From: Pseudomonas grandcourensis
GTDB taxonomy: Bacteria; Pseudomonadota; Gammaproteobacteria; Pseudomonadales; Pseudomonadaceae
Reading direction: 5' to 3'
NCBI RefSeq assembly: GCF_039909015.1
Contig: NZ_CP150919.1
Coordinates: forward strand, 2,580,501 to 2,644,500
DNA length: 64,000 nucleotides
Position numbers and translations under genes: made by a program
Part shown: in pieces, positions 33,875 through 46,140 of the stretch
Layout of the letters: each line of letters starts with the position of its first letter
Position numbering within the stretch: position 1 is the stretch's first letter
Notes under the pieces: generated by a model
The model's input: only the letters and a program-made list of their open reading frames with translations
The model's database searches: none
What the model was told of the DNA's origin: nothing

Positions 33875-35932
33875 ATGCCCCGTCTGGCTAAACACCTCGC
33901 CTGGTTTGCCGTGGCTGTCCTGGGAGCGATTGCGCTGAGTGTCGTGGCCCTGCGCCGCGGCGAAGCGATCAACGCCCTGTGGATCGTAGTCGCAGCCGTC
34001 GCCATCTACCTTGTTGCCTACCGCTACTACAGCCTGTTCATCGCCAATAAAGTGATGCAGCTCGACCCCAATCGGGCTACTCCGGCTGTGCTCAATAACG
34101 ATGGTCTGGACTACGTGCCGACCAACAAACACGTGCTCTTCGGTCACCACTTCGCGGCCATCGCCGGTGCTGGACCTCTGGTCGGTCCGGTATTGGCAGC
34201 GCAGATGGGCTACCTGCCCGGCACGCTGTGGCTGATCGCCGGCGTGGTGCTGGCCGGGGCGGTGCAGGACTTCATGGTCCTGTTCATGTCAACCCGCCGC
34301 AACGGTCGCTCCCTGGGCGACATGGTCCGTGAGGAAATGGGCCGCATCCCCGGTACCATCGCGCTGTTCGGCTGCTTCCTGATCATGATCATCATCCTCG
34401 CGGTGCTGGCGCTGATCGTGGTCAAGGCCCTGGCCGAGAGCCCTTGGGGCATTTTCACGGTGATGGCGACCATCCCGATCGCAATGTTCATGGGCATCTA
34501 CATGCGCTACATCCGCCCGGGCCGCATCGGTGAGATTTCGGTCATCGGCGTGCTGTTGCTGCTGGGCTCGATCTGGCTCGGCGGGCAGATTGCCGCTGAC
34601 CCAGTGTGGGCCAAGGCCTTTACCTTTACCGGTCTTCAGATCACATGGATGCTGATCGGCTACGGTTTTGTCGCGGCGGTATTGCCGGTGTGGCTGATCC
34701 TGGCGCCCCGTGATTACCTCTCCACCTTCCTGAAGATCGGCACCATCGTTGCCCTGGCCATCGGCATTCTGGTGACCATGCCCGAGCTGAAAATGCCGGC
34801 CCTGACCCAGTTCATCGACGGCACCGGCCCGGTATGGAAGGGCGGTCTGTTCCCGTTCCTGTTCATCACCATTGCCTGTGGCGCGGTGTCGGGCTTCCAT
34901 GCGCTGATCGCTTCCGGCACCACGCCGAAGTTGCTCGCCAGTGAAGGGCATGCCCGTTATATCGGTTACGGCGGCATGCTGATGGAGTCCTTCGTGGCGA
35001 TCATGGCCATGGTCGCGGCTTCCGTGATCGATCCGGGCGTGTATTTCGCCATGAACAGCCCGGCTGCCGTGGTTGGTGCCGATGCTGTTGCTGTTGCACA
35101 AACCGTCAGCAGCTGGGGCTTTGCGATTACCCCGGAAGCCCTGCAAGCCGTGGCCCACGACATCGGTGAAACCACCATCCTGGCCCGTGCCGGCGGTGCG
35201 CCGACCCTGGCGGTCGGTATCGCGCAGATCCTGCACCACGTGTTGCCGGGCGAGAACACCATGGCGTTCTGGTACCACTTCGCGATCCTGTTTGAAGCGC
35301 TGTTCATTCTGACCGCAGTGGACGCCGGTACCCGTGCCGGGCGCTTCATGCTGCAGGACCTGCTCGGCTCGTTCGTGCCGGCTCTGCGTCGCACCGAATC
35401 CTGGACCGCCAACCTGATCGCCACCGCCGGTTGCGTGGCCATGTGGGGGTATCTGCTGTACCAGGGCGTGATCGATCCGTTGGGCGGCATCAACACCTTG
35501 TGGCCGCTGTTCGGCATCTCCAACCAGATGCTGGCCGGTATCGCCCTGATGCTCGGCACCGTGGTGCTGATCAAGATGAAGCGCCAGCGTTATGTGTGGG
35601 TGACCTTGCTGCCGGCCGTGTGGTTGCTGATCTGTACCACCACCGCAGGCTTCATCAAGCTGTTCGACGCCAACCCGGCGATCGGCTTCCTCGCCCTGGC
35701 GAAGAAATACAGCGATGCCTTGGCCAATGGTCAGGTGCTGGCCCCGGCCAAGACCATCGACCAGATGCAGCACGTGATCTTCAACGCCTACACCAACGCG
35801 ACGTTGACCGCACTGTTCCTGTTCGTGGTGTTCAGCATCCTGTTCTTTGCACTCAAAGTGGGCATCGCTGCCTGGGGCACCAAGGAACGCACGGACAAGG
35901 AAGCTCCATTCCAAGCGCTGCCGGATGCCTGA
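33875..35932 (+). CDS. cstA: Carbon starvation protein CstA (pyruvate/peptide transporter family)
   Basis: 685 aa, about 18 membrane helices. Diagnostic CstA segments: [43 protein letters not shown] and [30 protein letters not shown]. coli CstA and its relative BtsT import peptides and pyruvate during carbon limitation. CAGGAG precedes the ATG. It is followed 2 bp later by a ybdD-type gene, the conserved partner. REP array and TACGTA motifs lie upstream; no terminator separates the pair. Confidence 0.95.
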   Translation: MPRLAKHLAWFAVAVLGAIALSVVALRRGEAINALWIVVAAVAIYLVAYRYYSLFIANKVMQLDPNRATPAVLNNDGLDYVPTNKHVLFGHHFAAIAGAGPLVGPVLAAQMGYLPGTLWLIAGVVLAGAVQDFMVLFMSTRRNGRSLGDMVREEMGRIPGTIALFGCFLIMIIILAVLALIVVKALAESPWGIFTVMATIPIAMFMGIYMRYIRPGRIGEISVIGVLLLLGSIWLGGQIAADPVWAKAFTFTGLQITWMLIGYGFVAAVLPVWLILAPRDYLSTFLKIGTIVALAIGILVTMPELKMPALTQFIDGTGPVWKGGLFPFLFITIACGAVSGFHALIASGTTPKLLASEGHARYIGYGGMLMESFVAIMAMVAASVIDPGVYFAMNSPAAVVGADAVAVAQTVSSWGFAITPEALQAVAHDIGETTILARAGGAPTLAVGIAQILHHVLPGENTMAFWYHFAILFEALFILTAVDAGTRAGRFMLQDLLGSFVPALRRTESWTANLIATAGCVAMWGYLLYQGVIDPLGGINTLWPLFGISNQMLAGIALMLGTVVLIKMKRQRYVWVTLLPAVWLLICTTTAGFIKLFDANPAIGFLALAKKYSDALANGQVLAPAKTIDQMQHVIFNAYTNATLTALFLFVVFSILFFALKVGIAAWGTKERTDKEAPFQALPDA

Positions 35933-35934
35933 TC

Positions 35935-36132
35935 ATGTTCAATGACCTGAGTCGCCTCGGTAAATACCTCGGTCAGGCCGCGCGCCTGATGGTCGGCATG
36001 CCCGACTACGACAACTACGTCGAGCATATGCAGAACAAGCATCCGGACAAACCGGTGATGGACTACGAGGCGTTCTTCCGCGAGCGTCAGGAAGCCCGTT
36101 ACGGCAGTAAAGCCGGACCGAAGTGCTGTTGA
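35935..36132 (+). CDS. YbdD/YjiX family small protein
   Basis: 65 aa. [57 protein letters not shown] is the YbdD/YjiX signature, with a CC end. The family always sits behind cstA-type transporters and is thought to be an accessory of transport. The ATG starts 2 bp after the cstA stop. A terminator follows. Confidence 0.93.
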   Translation: MFNDLSRLGKYLGQAARLMVGMPDYDNYVEHMQNKHPDKPVMDYEAFFRERQEARYGSKAGPKCC

Positions 36133-36139
36133 GTGAAAT

Positions 36140-36171
36140 AAAAAAAACGGCTGAAAGGCCGGTTTTTTATT
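36140..36171 (+). terminator. Terminator after ybdD-like gene
   Basis: A-run, imperfect stem AACGGCT-GAA-AGGCCGGTT, then TTTTTTAT. Confidence 0.7.
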
Positions 36172-36194
36172 GAGTTCAGGAACACCTCGATGGC

Positions 36195-36401
36195 TCAGGC
36201 CCAGTGGCGATGGGAATCGTCGTCGCCACTGTTGTCCCGGGTCATGGAAACACTCTCGGGCGTTCGTCCCTGAGGCTGATGATCCCGCCTGGCGATCTTG
36301 AGTGCCCGGTCGGCGACCTTGGCGTTATGCACCAGGCGGCAGAGCACGGCAACGATGATGATCGACAGCAACGACCAGATCACAATGGCGTTTAGGAGCA
36401 T
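36195..36401 (-). CDS. Small single-pass membrane protein
   Basis: 68 aa from the ATG preceded by GAGG. The N-terminal helix LLNAIVIWSLLSIIIVAVLCRLV spans the membrane; the rest is polar and charged (AKVADRALKIARRDHQPQG...DDDSHRHW). No family recognised. It is convergent with cstA-ybdD. Coding is plausible from the ribosome site and membrane helix, but weakly supported. Confidence 0.5.
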   Translation of the reverse strand: MLLNAIVIWSLLSIIIVAVLCRLVHNAKVADRALKIARRDHQPQGRTPESVSMTRDNSGDDDSHRHWA

Positions 36402-38906
<2,505 letters not shown>

Positions 38907-38934
38907 GGGAGGTTGTCGTAACGTTGGTACTGCC

Positions 38935-39066
38935 GGCAAAAAGTACCCCGGCTCGCCCTCCGGCTCCTGCATTGGCGGAGGGCATCCAGCGATCAAAAAT
39001 CCTGGCGATCATGGTCCGGTCTTTGTGGCCGAGTTGCTTGGCTATCGACTGTGGACTCAACCGGTC
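38935..39066 (-). pseudogene. Remnant of a tyrosine recombinase (phage-type integrase)
   Basis: In one frame the minus strand reads DRLSPQSIAKQLGHKDRTMIARIFDRWMPSANAGAG, matching the C-terminal end of phage integrases (pattern ...IAxQLGHxDxxMxxxxYxRWxPSA). A TGA closes the frame a few codons upstream of this and the rest of the gene, including the catalytic Arg and His, is gone. The final Tyr is replaced by Phe (RIFDRW). It lies in the 196-bp gap between katG and the patatin gene. Confidence 0.6.
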
Positions 39067-39102
39067 AATGCACCCGATTGCCTCAATCTTTCAGCGGTTG
39101 TT

Positions 39103-40332
39103 TCAGCGTCTGGTGCTTTCCAGGTGTGGCGATTTATGCCACGGATAGCCCTTCGCGCTGAGTTGAAAGGCGTAATCGAATAGACGCTTCATGTACTCGC
39201 CATCGAATTTCCGATCGTGCGCAAAATCAAAGTCAGAGCCGATGTACGCAAGATTGAAATCCGCTCCATCCTGTTGCGCCATGCGGTAAATACGCTCCAG
39301 GTCGCTGATCCCCTGAGTTTGAATCAAGGCACTGATGGCTCGACCGCCGATGCTCAATGTTCGGCGCTTGGTCCCGGACCACTGTGGCTCCAGTGTGCCG
39401 TTACGAATGACATAGAAATGACGGTCGAGTCGCACAGGTACTCCGGTGGCTTTGCTCAGCACCAGCACAGTACTGGGTGGGTAAAGAAACACTTGAGTGA
39501 TGACCCCTCCGTCCACGTGCATTTCCTGGAACTGTTTGCCGTCAACCTCCACATCGATCATGACCGGTGAGACTGCACCGGGAATACTCATTGACGCGAG
39601 CATGATGTTGCGAAAGAGGTCGAGCGCTCCCGGTGCCTGGCTGGAGGCAATCGCGCCCATGTTCCAGGTGACTGGCCGCCCCGAATCAAGGTCAGTTGTA
39701 CCGATCAGCAGAATTCGTCCTTTGGCGTACTCCGTCGCGATCGCCGCAAGAATCTGTGCTGTGACGTATTTTGCGATGAGCCGCGACAGTGGTTTGCTGT
39801 CCGCTATACCGTCGCTGGCAAGACGGGTTAATACGCTTCGCGAGTGAAAAATGTCTTTTGGACCGATTGCGTTGGAGACGTACCGAATAACGCCGTCGTA
39901 CTCGGCCCCCAGGTAAGCGAACGGGGCGACCAGGGCGCCTGCGCTAATGCCTGTGACGACCTTGAACACGGGGCGAGTCCCATGCGTCGTCCATCCAGCA
40001 ATCAGTCCCGCTGCGAAGGCGCCCGCATCGCCGCCACCGGAAACCGCCAGCATATTTGCCAGCGGAAGGATATGGTTCGGCTTCCCGGCCTTGGCGAGAA
40101 CCTCGCTCTCACGTTTGTTGGACTGAACCGCATCCTCCATGAAAGGCGTCAGGTCGTGGTCCAGCCTGTAGCGAGCATCGGGAATGCCCGGGATGACAGC
40201 CTTTTCCGTCAAGGTTGGCGGAACCGCGTCTCGGCGAGGCATACACGCTTGAAGAAACAGGTCAAAAGAGGCGCCAGGTCTGAGCGGGAATGGTTTCAAA
40301 ACGCCTCTCCAGGCCCTTGCCGTCAACAGCAA
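39103..40332 (-). CDS. Patatin-like phospholipase
   Basis: Up to 409 aa. Ser-Asp dyad of patatins: nucleophile in TGISAGALVAP (GxSxG), oxyanion loop SGGGDAGAFAAGL, catalytic Asp in HVDGGV. It should hydrolyse acyl lipids. The mature start PRRDAVPPTLTEKAVIPGIPDARY is typical of a lipoprotein subgroup, and LQAC just ahead fits a lipobox, but the region before it lacks a good hydrophobic core and no ATG precedes it; the frame opens with a TTG at 40332, and the first ATG is at 40242. The N-terminus may be damaged or mis-assigned. Confidence 0.82.
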   Translation of the reverse strand: MLLTARAWRGVLKPFPLRPGASFDLFLQACMPRRDAVPPTLTEKAVIPGIPDARYRLDHDLTPFMEDAVQSNKRESEVLAKAGKPNHILPLANMLAVSGGGDAGAFAAGLIAGWTTHGTRPVFKVVTGISAGALVAPFAYLGAEYDGVIRYVSNAIGPKDIFHSRSVLTRLASDGIADSKPLSRLIAKYVTAQILAAIATEYAKGRILLIGTTDLDSGRPVTWNMGAIASSQAPGALDLFRNIMLASMSIPGAVSPVMIDVEVDGKQFQEMHVDGGVITQVFLYPPSTVLVLSKATGVPVRLDRHFYVIRNGTLEPQWSGTKRRTLSIGGRAISALIQTQGISDLERIYRMAQQDGADFNLAYIGSDFDFAHDRKFDGEYMKRLFDYAFQLSAKGYPWHKSPHLESTRR

Positions 40333-40533
40333 GTGCGCTCATCGTCCCCGAGAAAGTCTCTACCCGTGGTGCCCGAGATGACGACACGCCAGCCGCCTGC
40401 GGCATGTCATTCGAACGCCAGGCTGCTCATTCTGCGCTCCTTTACTTGATAAAAAAACTCATTGGCCGCGCGCGCCAGGTTTTATACAAAAACCTTTGGC
40501 GTGATGCATATCGGAGGCTGGTGACGTTCGATT

Positions 40534-41100
40534 CTACTGTTTTTCAGTGCTGACAGACCAGGCATCAATCACCGATTGCAGAAACTGCTCCGACAATCGA
40601 GGGTTGTCCAGGGCCCTGGCGATCAGTATCGCTCCGGTAATCGATGACAGGATACGCAAGGCCTCCTGGTGTTTTTCATCATCGGTTTCGCCATCAACCA
40701 ATGGCAACAGCGTTTCGATCAGGGTCTGCACGCCTTGGGTGAATGAGTGGCTGACGGCACCGCCGTTGCGCGCGACATCGGCCCCCAGGGCGGGGATCGG
40801 GCAGCCTTCGGTCCAGTTGCTCAAGTGGCTTTGGGTCAGGTAACCCTTGAGCAGTTCGGGGATGGATTTGGCGGCTCGCCAGTCTTCGATGTTGGTTTCG
40901 AACGTGCGGCTGACCGCCTCCGACGCCAGCTGCTCCTTGCCACCGGGGAACTGTCCGTAAAAGCCGCCATGGGTCAGGCCCACCGAGCGGGACAGTTCGC
41001 CGATACCGATGCCGTCGATGCCTTTTTCCCGGTACATCTTCGAGGCTGCGCCGAGGATCGCTTCCTTGTTGGCTGCTGCCTGGTCTTTCGTCACTTTCAT
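40534..41100 (-). CDS. TetR/AcrR-family repressor
   Basis: 188 aa. The N-terminal HTH is AILGAASKMYREKGIDGIGIGELSRSVGLTHGGFYGQFPGGKEQL; the C-terminal ligand domain resembles the TetR_C_16/YcdC-type group. The ATG is the first with domain-like sequence after it. It is divergent from a truncated LysR gene and the RND pump operon, so repression of the pump is the likely function. A 16-bp palindrome ahead of the pump genes is a candidate operator. Confidence 0.9.
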   Translation of the reverse strand: MKVTKDQAAANKEAILGAASKMYREKGIDGIGIGELSRSVGLTHGGFYGQFPGGKEQLASEAVSRTFETNIEDWRAAKSIPELLKGYLTQSHLSNWTEGCPIPALGADVARNGGAVSHSFTQGVQTLIETLLPLVDGETDDEKHQEALRILSSITGAILIARALDNPRLSEQFLQSVIDAWSVSTEKQ

Positions 41101-41249
41101 GAGTGGGGTCCTGTCATCCGATGAGCGCCCTGGCAATTTTTTGCTGGGGGGCTGGTATTGATGATGATCATAATATAAATTCGCGGCAATGGCTTTGCAG
41201 GCCGACGAGCCCATGGCTCAAGTCAGAACACCTCACAGGGTGCCGCCCC

Positions 41250-41555
41250 ATGAAACGTCATGATCTGCGCAGTATCGACCTCAATCTGCTGGTGATTTTC
41301 GAGGCGCTCATTCAGGAGCGCAATGTCTCCCGCGCCGCAGAAAAGCTTGCCCTGGGTCAGCCGGCAGTCAGCGGCGCATTGAACCGATTGCGTACGCTGT
41401 TCAACGACCCTCTGTTTAAACGCATTGGCCACAAAATGGAACCGACCACCCGGGCCTTGCAGGTGGCGCAAACCCTTGGGCCCGCACTGGACTGTATCTG
41501 CGCTGTCGTCAGTCTTACGTCCTCTAGTAAAAATCCTGTTGATTCAAAGGCTTGA
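41250..41555 (+). pseudogene. Truncated MexT-like LysR regulator
   Basis: 101 codons. LRSIDLNLLVIFEALIQERNVSRAAEKLALGQPAVSGALNRLRTLFNDPLFKRIG is a complete LysR HTH that closely resembles the start of MexT, the activator of mexEF-oprN, which lies at the same place in P. aeruginosa. After LGPALDCICAVVS the frame drifts into SLTSSSKNPVDSKA and stops, so the whole inducer-binding domain (about 200 residues) is missing. Sequence between here and mexE is AT-rich and holds no remains. The product could bind DNA but not sense. Confidence 0.8.
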
Positions 41556-41591
41556 TCTGAGCATTCATTTTTTTGCCCTTAAACATGATAG

Positions 41592-41607
41592 TCATCATTA
41601 ATGATGA
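41592..41607. promoter_or_regulatory. 16-bp palindrome ahead of the RND pump genes
   Basis: TCATCATTAATGATGA is a perfect palindrome, 88 bp before the mexE-like start; it is extended imperfectly by ATAG/ATAG. ATGATGAT recurs at 41160 in the TetR promoter region. Candidate operator for the TetR repressor. Confidence 0.5.
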
Positions 41608-41694
41608 TAGCCAAGTTCACTCGGTTCAATTCGTCGCTGCCTCCTGTGCGGCCGAGAATTCTCCAACCCCTAACCCGTCAGGCGGACACTACCC

Positions 41695-42936
41695 ATGCAA
41701 CAGTCACTCAAACCTTTGCGTTATCCCCTTGCTGCATTGGCGTTGGCGACCCTCACTGCTTGCGGCCACGCACCCGATGCCGCCAAGGCGCCGGGTGCGC
41801 CACCTGTCACGGTCGCCAAAGTGCTCGAGCAACCCATTACCGAATGGGATGAAGTCACCGCCCGCCTGGAAGCGCCGGAAACCGTCGTGGTTCGACCGCG
41901 GGTGTCGGGGCAGATCGATCGTGTCGCCTTCACCGATGGTGAGTCGGTGAAGAAAGGGGATTTACTGTTCCAGATCGATCCACGGCCGTTCGAACACGAA
42001 GTGCATCGCCTCGAAGCGCAGTTGCAACAGGCTCGCGCCACGCTGGTTCGAACTGGCAATGAAGCACAGCGGGGCCAGCGCCTGCTGAGCAGCAATGCGA
42101 TTTCGGCGGAACTGGCTGACACGCGCAACACCACCGCCCAGGAAGCCCGCGCCGCCGTCGATGCCGTGCAGGCGCAGCTCGATCTGGCACGCCTGAACCT
42201 GAGCTTCACCCGTGTCACCGCGCCGATCAGCGGCCGGGTCAGCCGTGCTGAAATCACCGCCGGCAACATCGTCACCGCCGACACCTCGGCGCTGACCAGC
42301 GTGGTCTCCACCGACAGGGTCTACGCCTATTTCGACGCCGACGAGCGCCTGTTCCTCAAGTACGGCCAGCTCTCCCGCCAGGGCCGACGCAGCCAGTCCA
42401 CGCCGGTGTACATGGGCTTGTCGAACGAGGAGGGCAATAGCCACCTGGGGCAGATGAACTTCGTCGACAACCAGGTCAATCCCAAGACCGGCACCATCCG
42501 TGGTCGCGCGGTGTTCGACAACACCGACGGCCAATACACCCCGGGGCTGTACGCCCGATTGAAACTGGTGGGCAGCGCGGCCTATGCCGGCCTGCTGATC
42601 AAGGACGAGGCGGTGGGCACTGACTTGGGCAAGAAGTTCGTGCTGGTGATCGACCAGGACAACAAGGCCGTGTACCGGAGCGTCGACCTGGGGCCGAAGC
42701 TCGAAGGCTTGCGCATCGTGCGCAGCGGTTTGCATAAAGAAGACCGGATCGTCATCAACGGTCTGCAACGGGTTCGTCCCGGCGCGGTGGTCGCGCCTCA
42801 GGACGCGCCGATGGCCGACGCGCAAACCGTCGCCACCCTGGCTCGTCAACGCCAGGCCATCGAGGCGGGTAATCAGCCTGCCGCTCCGTCCCCGGCACTG
42901 GTGAAAACGGATACATCCGTTTCGCCTCGCGGATAA
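41695..42936 (+). CDS. mexE: RND efflux periplasmic adaptor (MexE-like)
   Basis: 413 aa lipoprotein: signal with TACG-type lipobox (LTAC at residue 22). HlyD/AcrA layout: lipoyl halves (VVVRPRVSGQIDRVAFTDGESVKKGDLLFQIDPRPF and NLSFTRVTAPISGRVSRAEITAGNIV) around an alpha-hairpin (residues 110-175), then beta-barrel and membrane-proximal domains. It couples the inner-membrane pump to the outer-membrane channel. 12 bp from the pump gene. Length and sequence match MexE rather than MexA. Confidence 0.9.
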   Translation: MQQSLKPLRYPLAALALATLTACGHAPDAAKAPGAPPVTVAKVLEQPITEWDEVTARLEAPETVVVRPRVSGQIDRVAFTDGESVKKGDLLFQIDPRPFEHEVHRLEAQLQQARATLVRTGNEAQRGQRLLSSNAISAELADTRNTTAQEARAAVDAVQAQLDLARLNLSFTRVTAPISGRVSRAEITAGNIVTADTSALTSVVSTDRVYAYFDADERLFLKYGQLSRQGRRSQSTPVYMGLSNEEGNSHLGQMNFVDNQVNPKTGTIRGRAVFDNTDGQYTPGLYARLKLVGSAAYAGLLIKDEAVGTDLGKKFVLVIDQDNKAVYRSVDLGPKLEGLRIVRSGLHKEDRIVINGLQRVRPGAVVAPQDAPMADAQTVATLARQRQAIEAGNQPAAPSPALVKTDTSVSPRG

Positions 42937-42948
42937 AGGAACACTGTC

Positions 42949-45900
42949 ATGAAGTTCTCCCGGTTCTTTATCACGCGGCCGATCTTCGCCGCCGTCCTGT
43001 CGCTGCTGATCCTGATCGCCGGCCTCATCTCGCTGTTCCAGCTGCCGATCAGCGAATACCCGGAAGTGGTACCACCCACCGTGGTCGTCCACGCCAACTA
43101 CCCCGGCGCCAACCCCAAGGTGATTGGCGAAACCGTGGCCGCGCCGCTCGAACAAGCCATCACCGGCGTCGAGAACATGCTGTACATGTCCTCGCAGTCC
43201 ACGGCGGATGGCCGGCTCACGCTGACCGTGACCTTCGCCCTGGGCACCGACCTGGACAACGCCCAGGTCCAGGTGCAGAACCGTGTGACCCGCACCGAAC
43301 CCAAGCTGCCGGAGGAAGTGACGCGCATCGGCATCACCGTCGACAAGGCCTCGCCCGAGCTGACGCTGCTGGTGCACCTGGTGTCGCCGGACAAACGCTA
43401 CGACATGCTCTACCTGTCCAACTACGCGATCCTCAACGTCAAGGATGAGCTGTCGCGTCTGGAAGGCATTGGTGATGTGAAGATGTTCGGCATCGGTGAC
43501 TACTCGCTGCGCATCTGGCTCGACCCGAACAAGACCGCGTCACGCAACCTGACCGCCACCGACGTGGTCAATGCGGTGCGTGAACAAAACCGTCAGGTGG
43601 CGGCCGGCCAACTGGGTTCACCGCCTGCACCCAACGCCACCAGCTTCCAGATGTCGATCAACTCCCAGGGACGGCTGGTCACCGAAGAAGAGTTCGAGAA
43701 CGTGATAGTCCGCAGTGGTGCGGATGGCGAGATCACCCGCCTCAAGGACATTGCGCGGATTGAACTCGGCTCCAACCAGTACGCCCTGCGCGCACTGCTC
43801 AATAACCAGGAAGCGGTGGCGATGCCGATCTTCCAGCGCCCGGGTTCGAATGCGATCGACGTTTCCGACCAGGTGCGGGCGAAGATGGCCGAGCTCAAGA
43901 AGAGGTTCCCCGAAGGCATGGACTACGAGATCGTCTACGACCCGACCATCTTCGTGCGCAGTTCGATTGAAGCAGTGGTTCACACGCTGTTCGAAGCGCT
44001 GATCCTCGTGGTGCTGGTGGTGATCCTGTTCCTGCAAACCTGGCGCGCCTCGATCATTCCGCTGGTCGCCGTGCCGGTGTCGCTGATCGGCACCTTTGCC
44101 GTGATGCATTTGCTCGGGTTCTCGCTCAATGCGCTGTCGCTGTTCGGTCTGGTGTTGGCCATCGGTATCGTGGTCGATGACGCCATCGTGGTGGTGGAGA
44201 ACGTCGAGCGAAACATCGAGTCGGGACTTGAGCCGGCCGAGGCCACCCAAAAGGCCATGGGCGAGGTGACCGGGCCGATCATCGCCACGGCATTGGTGCT
44301 GTGCGCGGTCTTCGTGCCAGCAGCGTTCATTTCCGGCCTGACCGGGCAGTTCTACAAGCAGTTCGCCCTGACCATCGCCATCTCCACGGTGATCTCGGCG
44401 TTCAACTCGCTGACCTTGTCGCCGGCATTGGCGGCGGTGTTGCTCAAGGCCCACGGCGCGCCGAAAGACCGTTTCTCCAAAGTGCTGGATCGGTTGTTCG
44501 CGGGCTGGCTGTTCAAGCCCTTCAACCGGATGTTCGAAAAGGCCGGCAATGGCTACGTGGTGGCGGTGGCCAGGGTCATTCGCGGCAGCAGCGTGGCCCT
44601 GCTGGTTTACGCTGGCCTGATCGCCATGACGTACATGGGTTTCAGCACCACGCCGACCGGTTTTGTGCCGACCCAGGACAAGAAGTACCTGGTGACCTTT
44701 GCGCAATTGCCCGATGCGGCCAGCCTTGACCGCACCGAGTCGGTGATCCGGCGCATGAGCACCATCGCCATGAACGAACCGGGCTTCGACAGTGCCGTGG
44801 CGTTCCCCGGCCTGTCGATCAATGGTTTCACCAACAGCCCGAATGCCGGCATCGCGTTCATCGGCTTGCGTCCTTTCGATGAGCGCAAGGATCCAGGCCT
44901 GTCCGCCGGGGCGATTTCCGCTTCGCTGAATGCCAAGTTCGGCGGTATCCAGGATGCCTACATCGCGGTGTTCCCGCCGCCACCTGTGCAAGGCCTGGGC
45001 ACCATCGGCGGGTTCCGCCTGCAGATCGAAGACCGGGGCAACCTGGGCTACGAAGAGCTGTACAAGGAAACCATGAACATCATCGGCAAGGGGCGCAGTG
45101 TTCCGGAACTGGCCAACCTGTTCACCAGCTACACGGTCAACGTGCCGCAAGTCGAAGCCGCCATCGACCGCGAAAAAGCCAAGACCCATGGCGTGGCGAT
45201 CAACGATATCTTCGACACCTTGCAGGTGTACCTCGGTTCGCTGTACGCCAACGACTTCAACCGTTTTGGCCGTACCTATCAGGTCAACGTCCAGGCCGAG
45301 CAGCAGTTCCGCCAGGAGCCGGAGCAGATCGGCCAGTTGAAGGTCCGCAACGACCGTGGAGAGATGATTCCACTGGCCACGTTCGTCAAGGTCGGCCCGA
45401 CGTCGGGGCCTGACCGGGTCTCGCACTACAACGGCTTCGTCACCGCGGAAATCAACGGCAGTGCAGCCCCCGGCTACAGCTCCGGCCAGGCACAAAAAGC
45501 CATCGAGAAACTGCTCAAGGAAGAACTGCCCAACGGCATGACCTACGAGTGGACCGACCTGACCTACCAACAGATCCTCTCCGGCAACACCGCGTTGCTG
45601 GTGTTCCCGCTCTGCGTCCTGCTGGCGTTCCTGGTACTGGCCGCGTTGTATGAAAGCTGGAGCCTGCCGCTGGCGGTGATCCTGATCGTACCGATGACCC
45701 TGTTGTCGGCGATTGCCGGGGTGATCATCTCCAGGGGCGACAACAACATCTTCACCCAGATCGGCTTGATCGTGCTGGTGGGCCTGGCGTGCAAGAACGC
45801 GATCCTGATCGTCGAGTTCGCCAAGGACAAACAGGACCAGGGCCTGTCGCCGCTGGACGCTGTACTGGAGGCTTGCCGCATGCGTCTGCGGCCGATCCTG

Positions 45901-46140
45901 ATGACGTCGTTCGCCTTCATCATGGGGGTGATTCCACTGGTGACTTCCACCGGGGCCGGTTCGGAAATGCGCCGGGCCATGGGGGTCGCCGTGTTCTCCG
46001 GGATGCTCGGGGTGACCTTCTTCGGGTTGCTGCTGACGCCGGTGTTCTTTGTCCTGATTCGTCGCTACATCGAACGTAAAGCCGCGCGCAAGGCGGCCCG
46101 GGTTCAAGCGCTTAACGTTATTGATTCGGAGGCACATTGA
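42949..46140 (+). CDS. mexF: RND efflux pump (MexF-like)
   Basis: 1063 aa, HAE1-type proton-driven trimeric pump with twelve membrane helices and two large periplasmic loops. FFITRPIFAAVLSLLILIAGLISLFQLPISEYPEVVPPTV at the start; helix 4 carries the proton-relay Asp pair in GIVVDDAIVVVENVERN; helix 10 the Lys in GLACKNAILIVEFAKD. The length equals MexF (about 1062 aa), which exports chloramphenicol, quinolones and trimethoprim; substrates here are inferred. Its stop overlaps the ATG of the channel gene. Confidence 0.93.
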   Translation: MKFSRFFITRPIFAAVLSLLILIAGLISLFQLPISEYPEVVPPTVVVHANYPGANPKVIGETVAAPLEQAITGVENMLYMSSQSTADGRLTLTVTFALGTDLDNAQVQVQNRVTRTEPKLPEEVTRIGITVDKASPELTLLVHLVSPDKRYDMLYLSNYAILNVKDELSRLEGIGDVKMFGIGDYSLRIWLDPNKTASRNLTATDVVNAVREQNRQVAAGQLGSPPAPNATSFQMSINSQGRLVTEEEFENVIVRSGADGEITRLKDIARIELGSNQYALRALLNNQEAVAMPIFQRPGSNAIDVSDQVRAKMAELKKRFPEGMDYEIVYDPTIFVRSSIEAVVHTLFEALILVVLVVILFLQTWRASIIPLVAVPVSLIGTFAVMHLLGFSLNALSLFGLVLAIGIVVDDAIVVVENVERNIESGLEPAEATQKAMGEVTGPIIATALVLCAVFVPAAFISGLTGQFYKQFALTIAISTVISAFNSLTLSPALAAVLLKAHGAPKDRFSKVLDRLFAGWLFKPFNRMFEKAGNGYVVAVARVIRGSSVALLVYAGLIAMTYMGFSTTPTGFVPTQDKKYLVTFAQLPDAASLDRTESVIRRMSTIAMNEPGFDSAVAFPGLSINGFTNSPNAGIAFIGLRPFDERKDPGLSAGAISASLNAKFGGIQDAYIAVFPPPPVQGLGTIGGFRLQIEDRGNLGYEELYKETMNIIGKGRSVPELANLFTSYTVNVPQVEAAIDREKAKTHGVAINDIFDTLQVYLGSLYANDFNRFGRTYQVNVQAEQQFRQEPEQIGQLKVRNDRGEMIPLATFVKVGPTSGPDRVSHYNGFVTAEINGSAAPGYSSGQAQKAIEKLLKEELPNGMTYEWTDLTYQQILSGNTALLVFPLCVLLAFLVLAALYESWSLPLAVILIVPMTLLSAIAGVIISRGDNNIFTQIGLIVLVGLACKNAILIVEFAKDKQDQGLSPLDAVLEACRMRLRPILMTSFAFIMGVIPLVTSTGAGSEMRRAMGVAVFSGMLGVTFFGLLLTPVFFVLIRRYIERKAARKAARVQALNVIDSEAH

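Noticed and set aside
34289..35914. Open frame of about 541 codons opposite cstA
   Set aside because: Low-complexity, His/Gln/Asp-rich translation with no domain; cstA is unambiguous.
43618..46137. Open frame of about 839 codons opposite the mexF-like gene
   Set aside because: Antisense of a strongly conserved pump gene, His/Gln/Arg-rich without domains.
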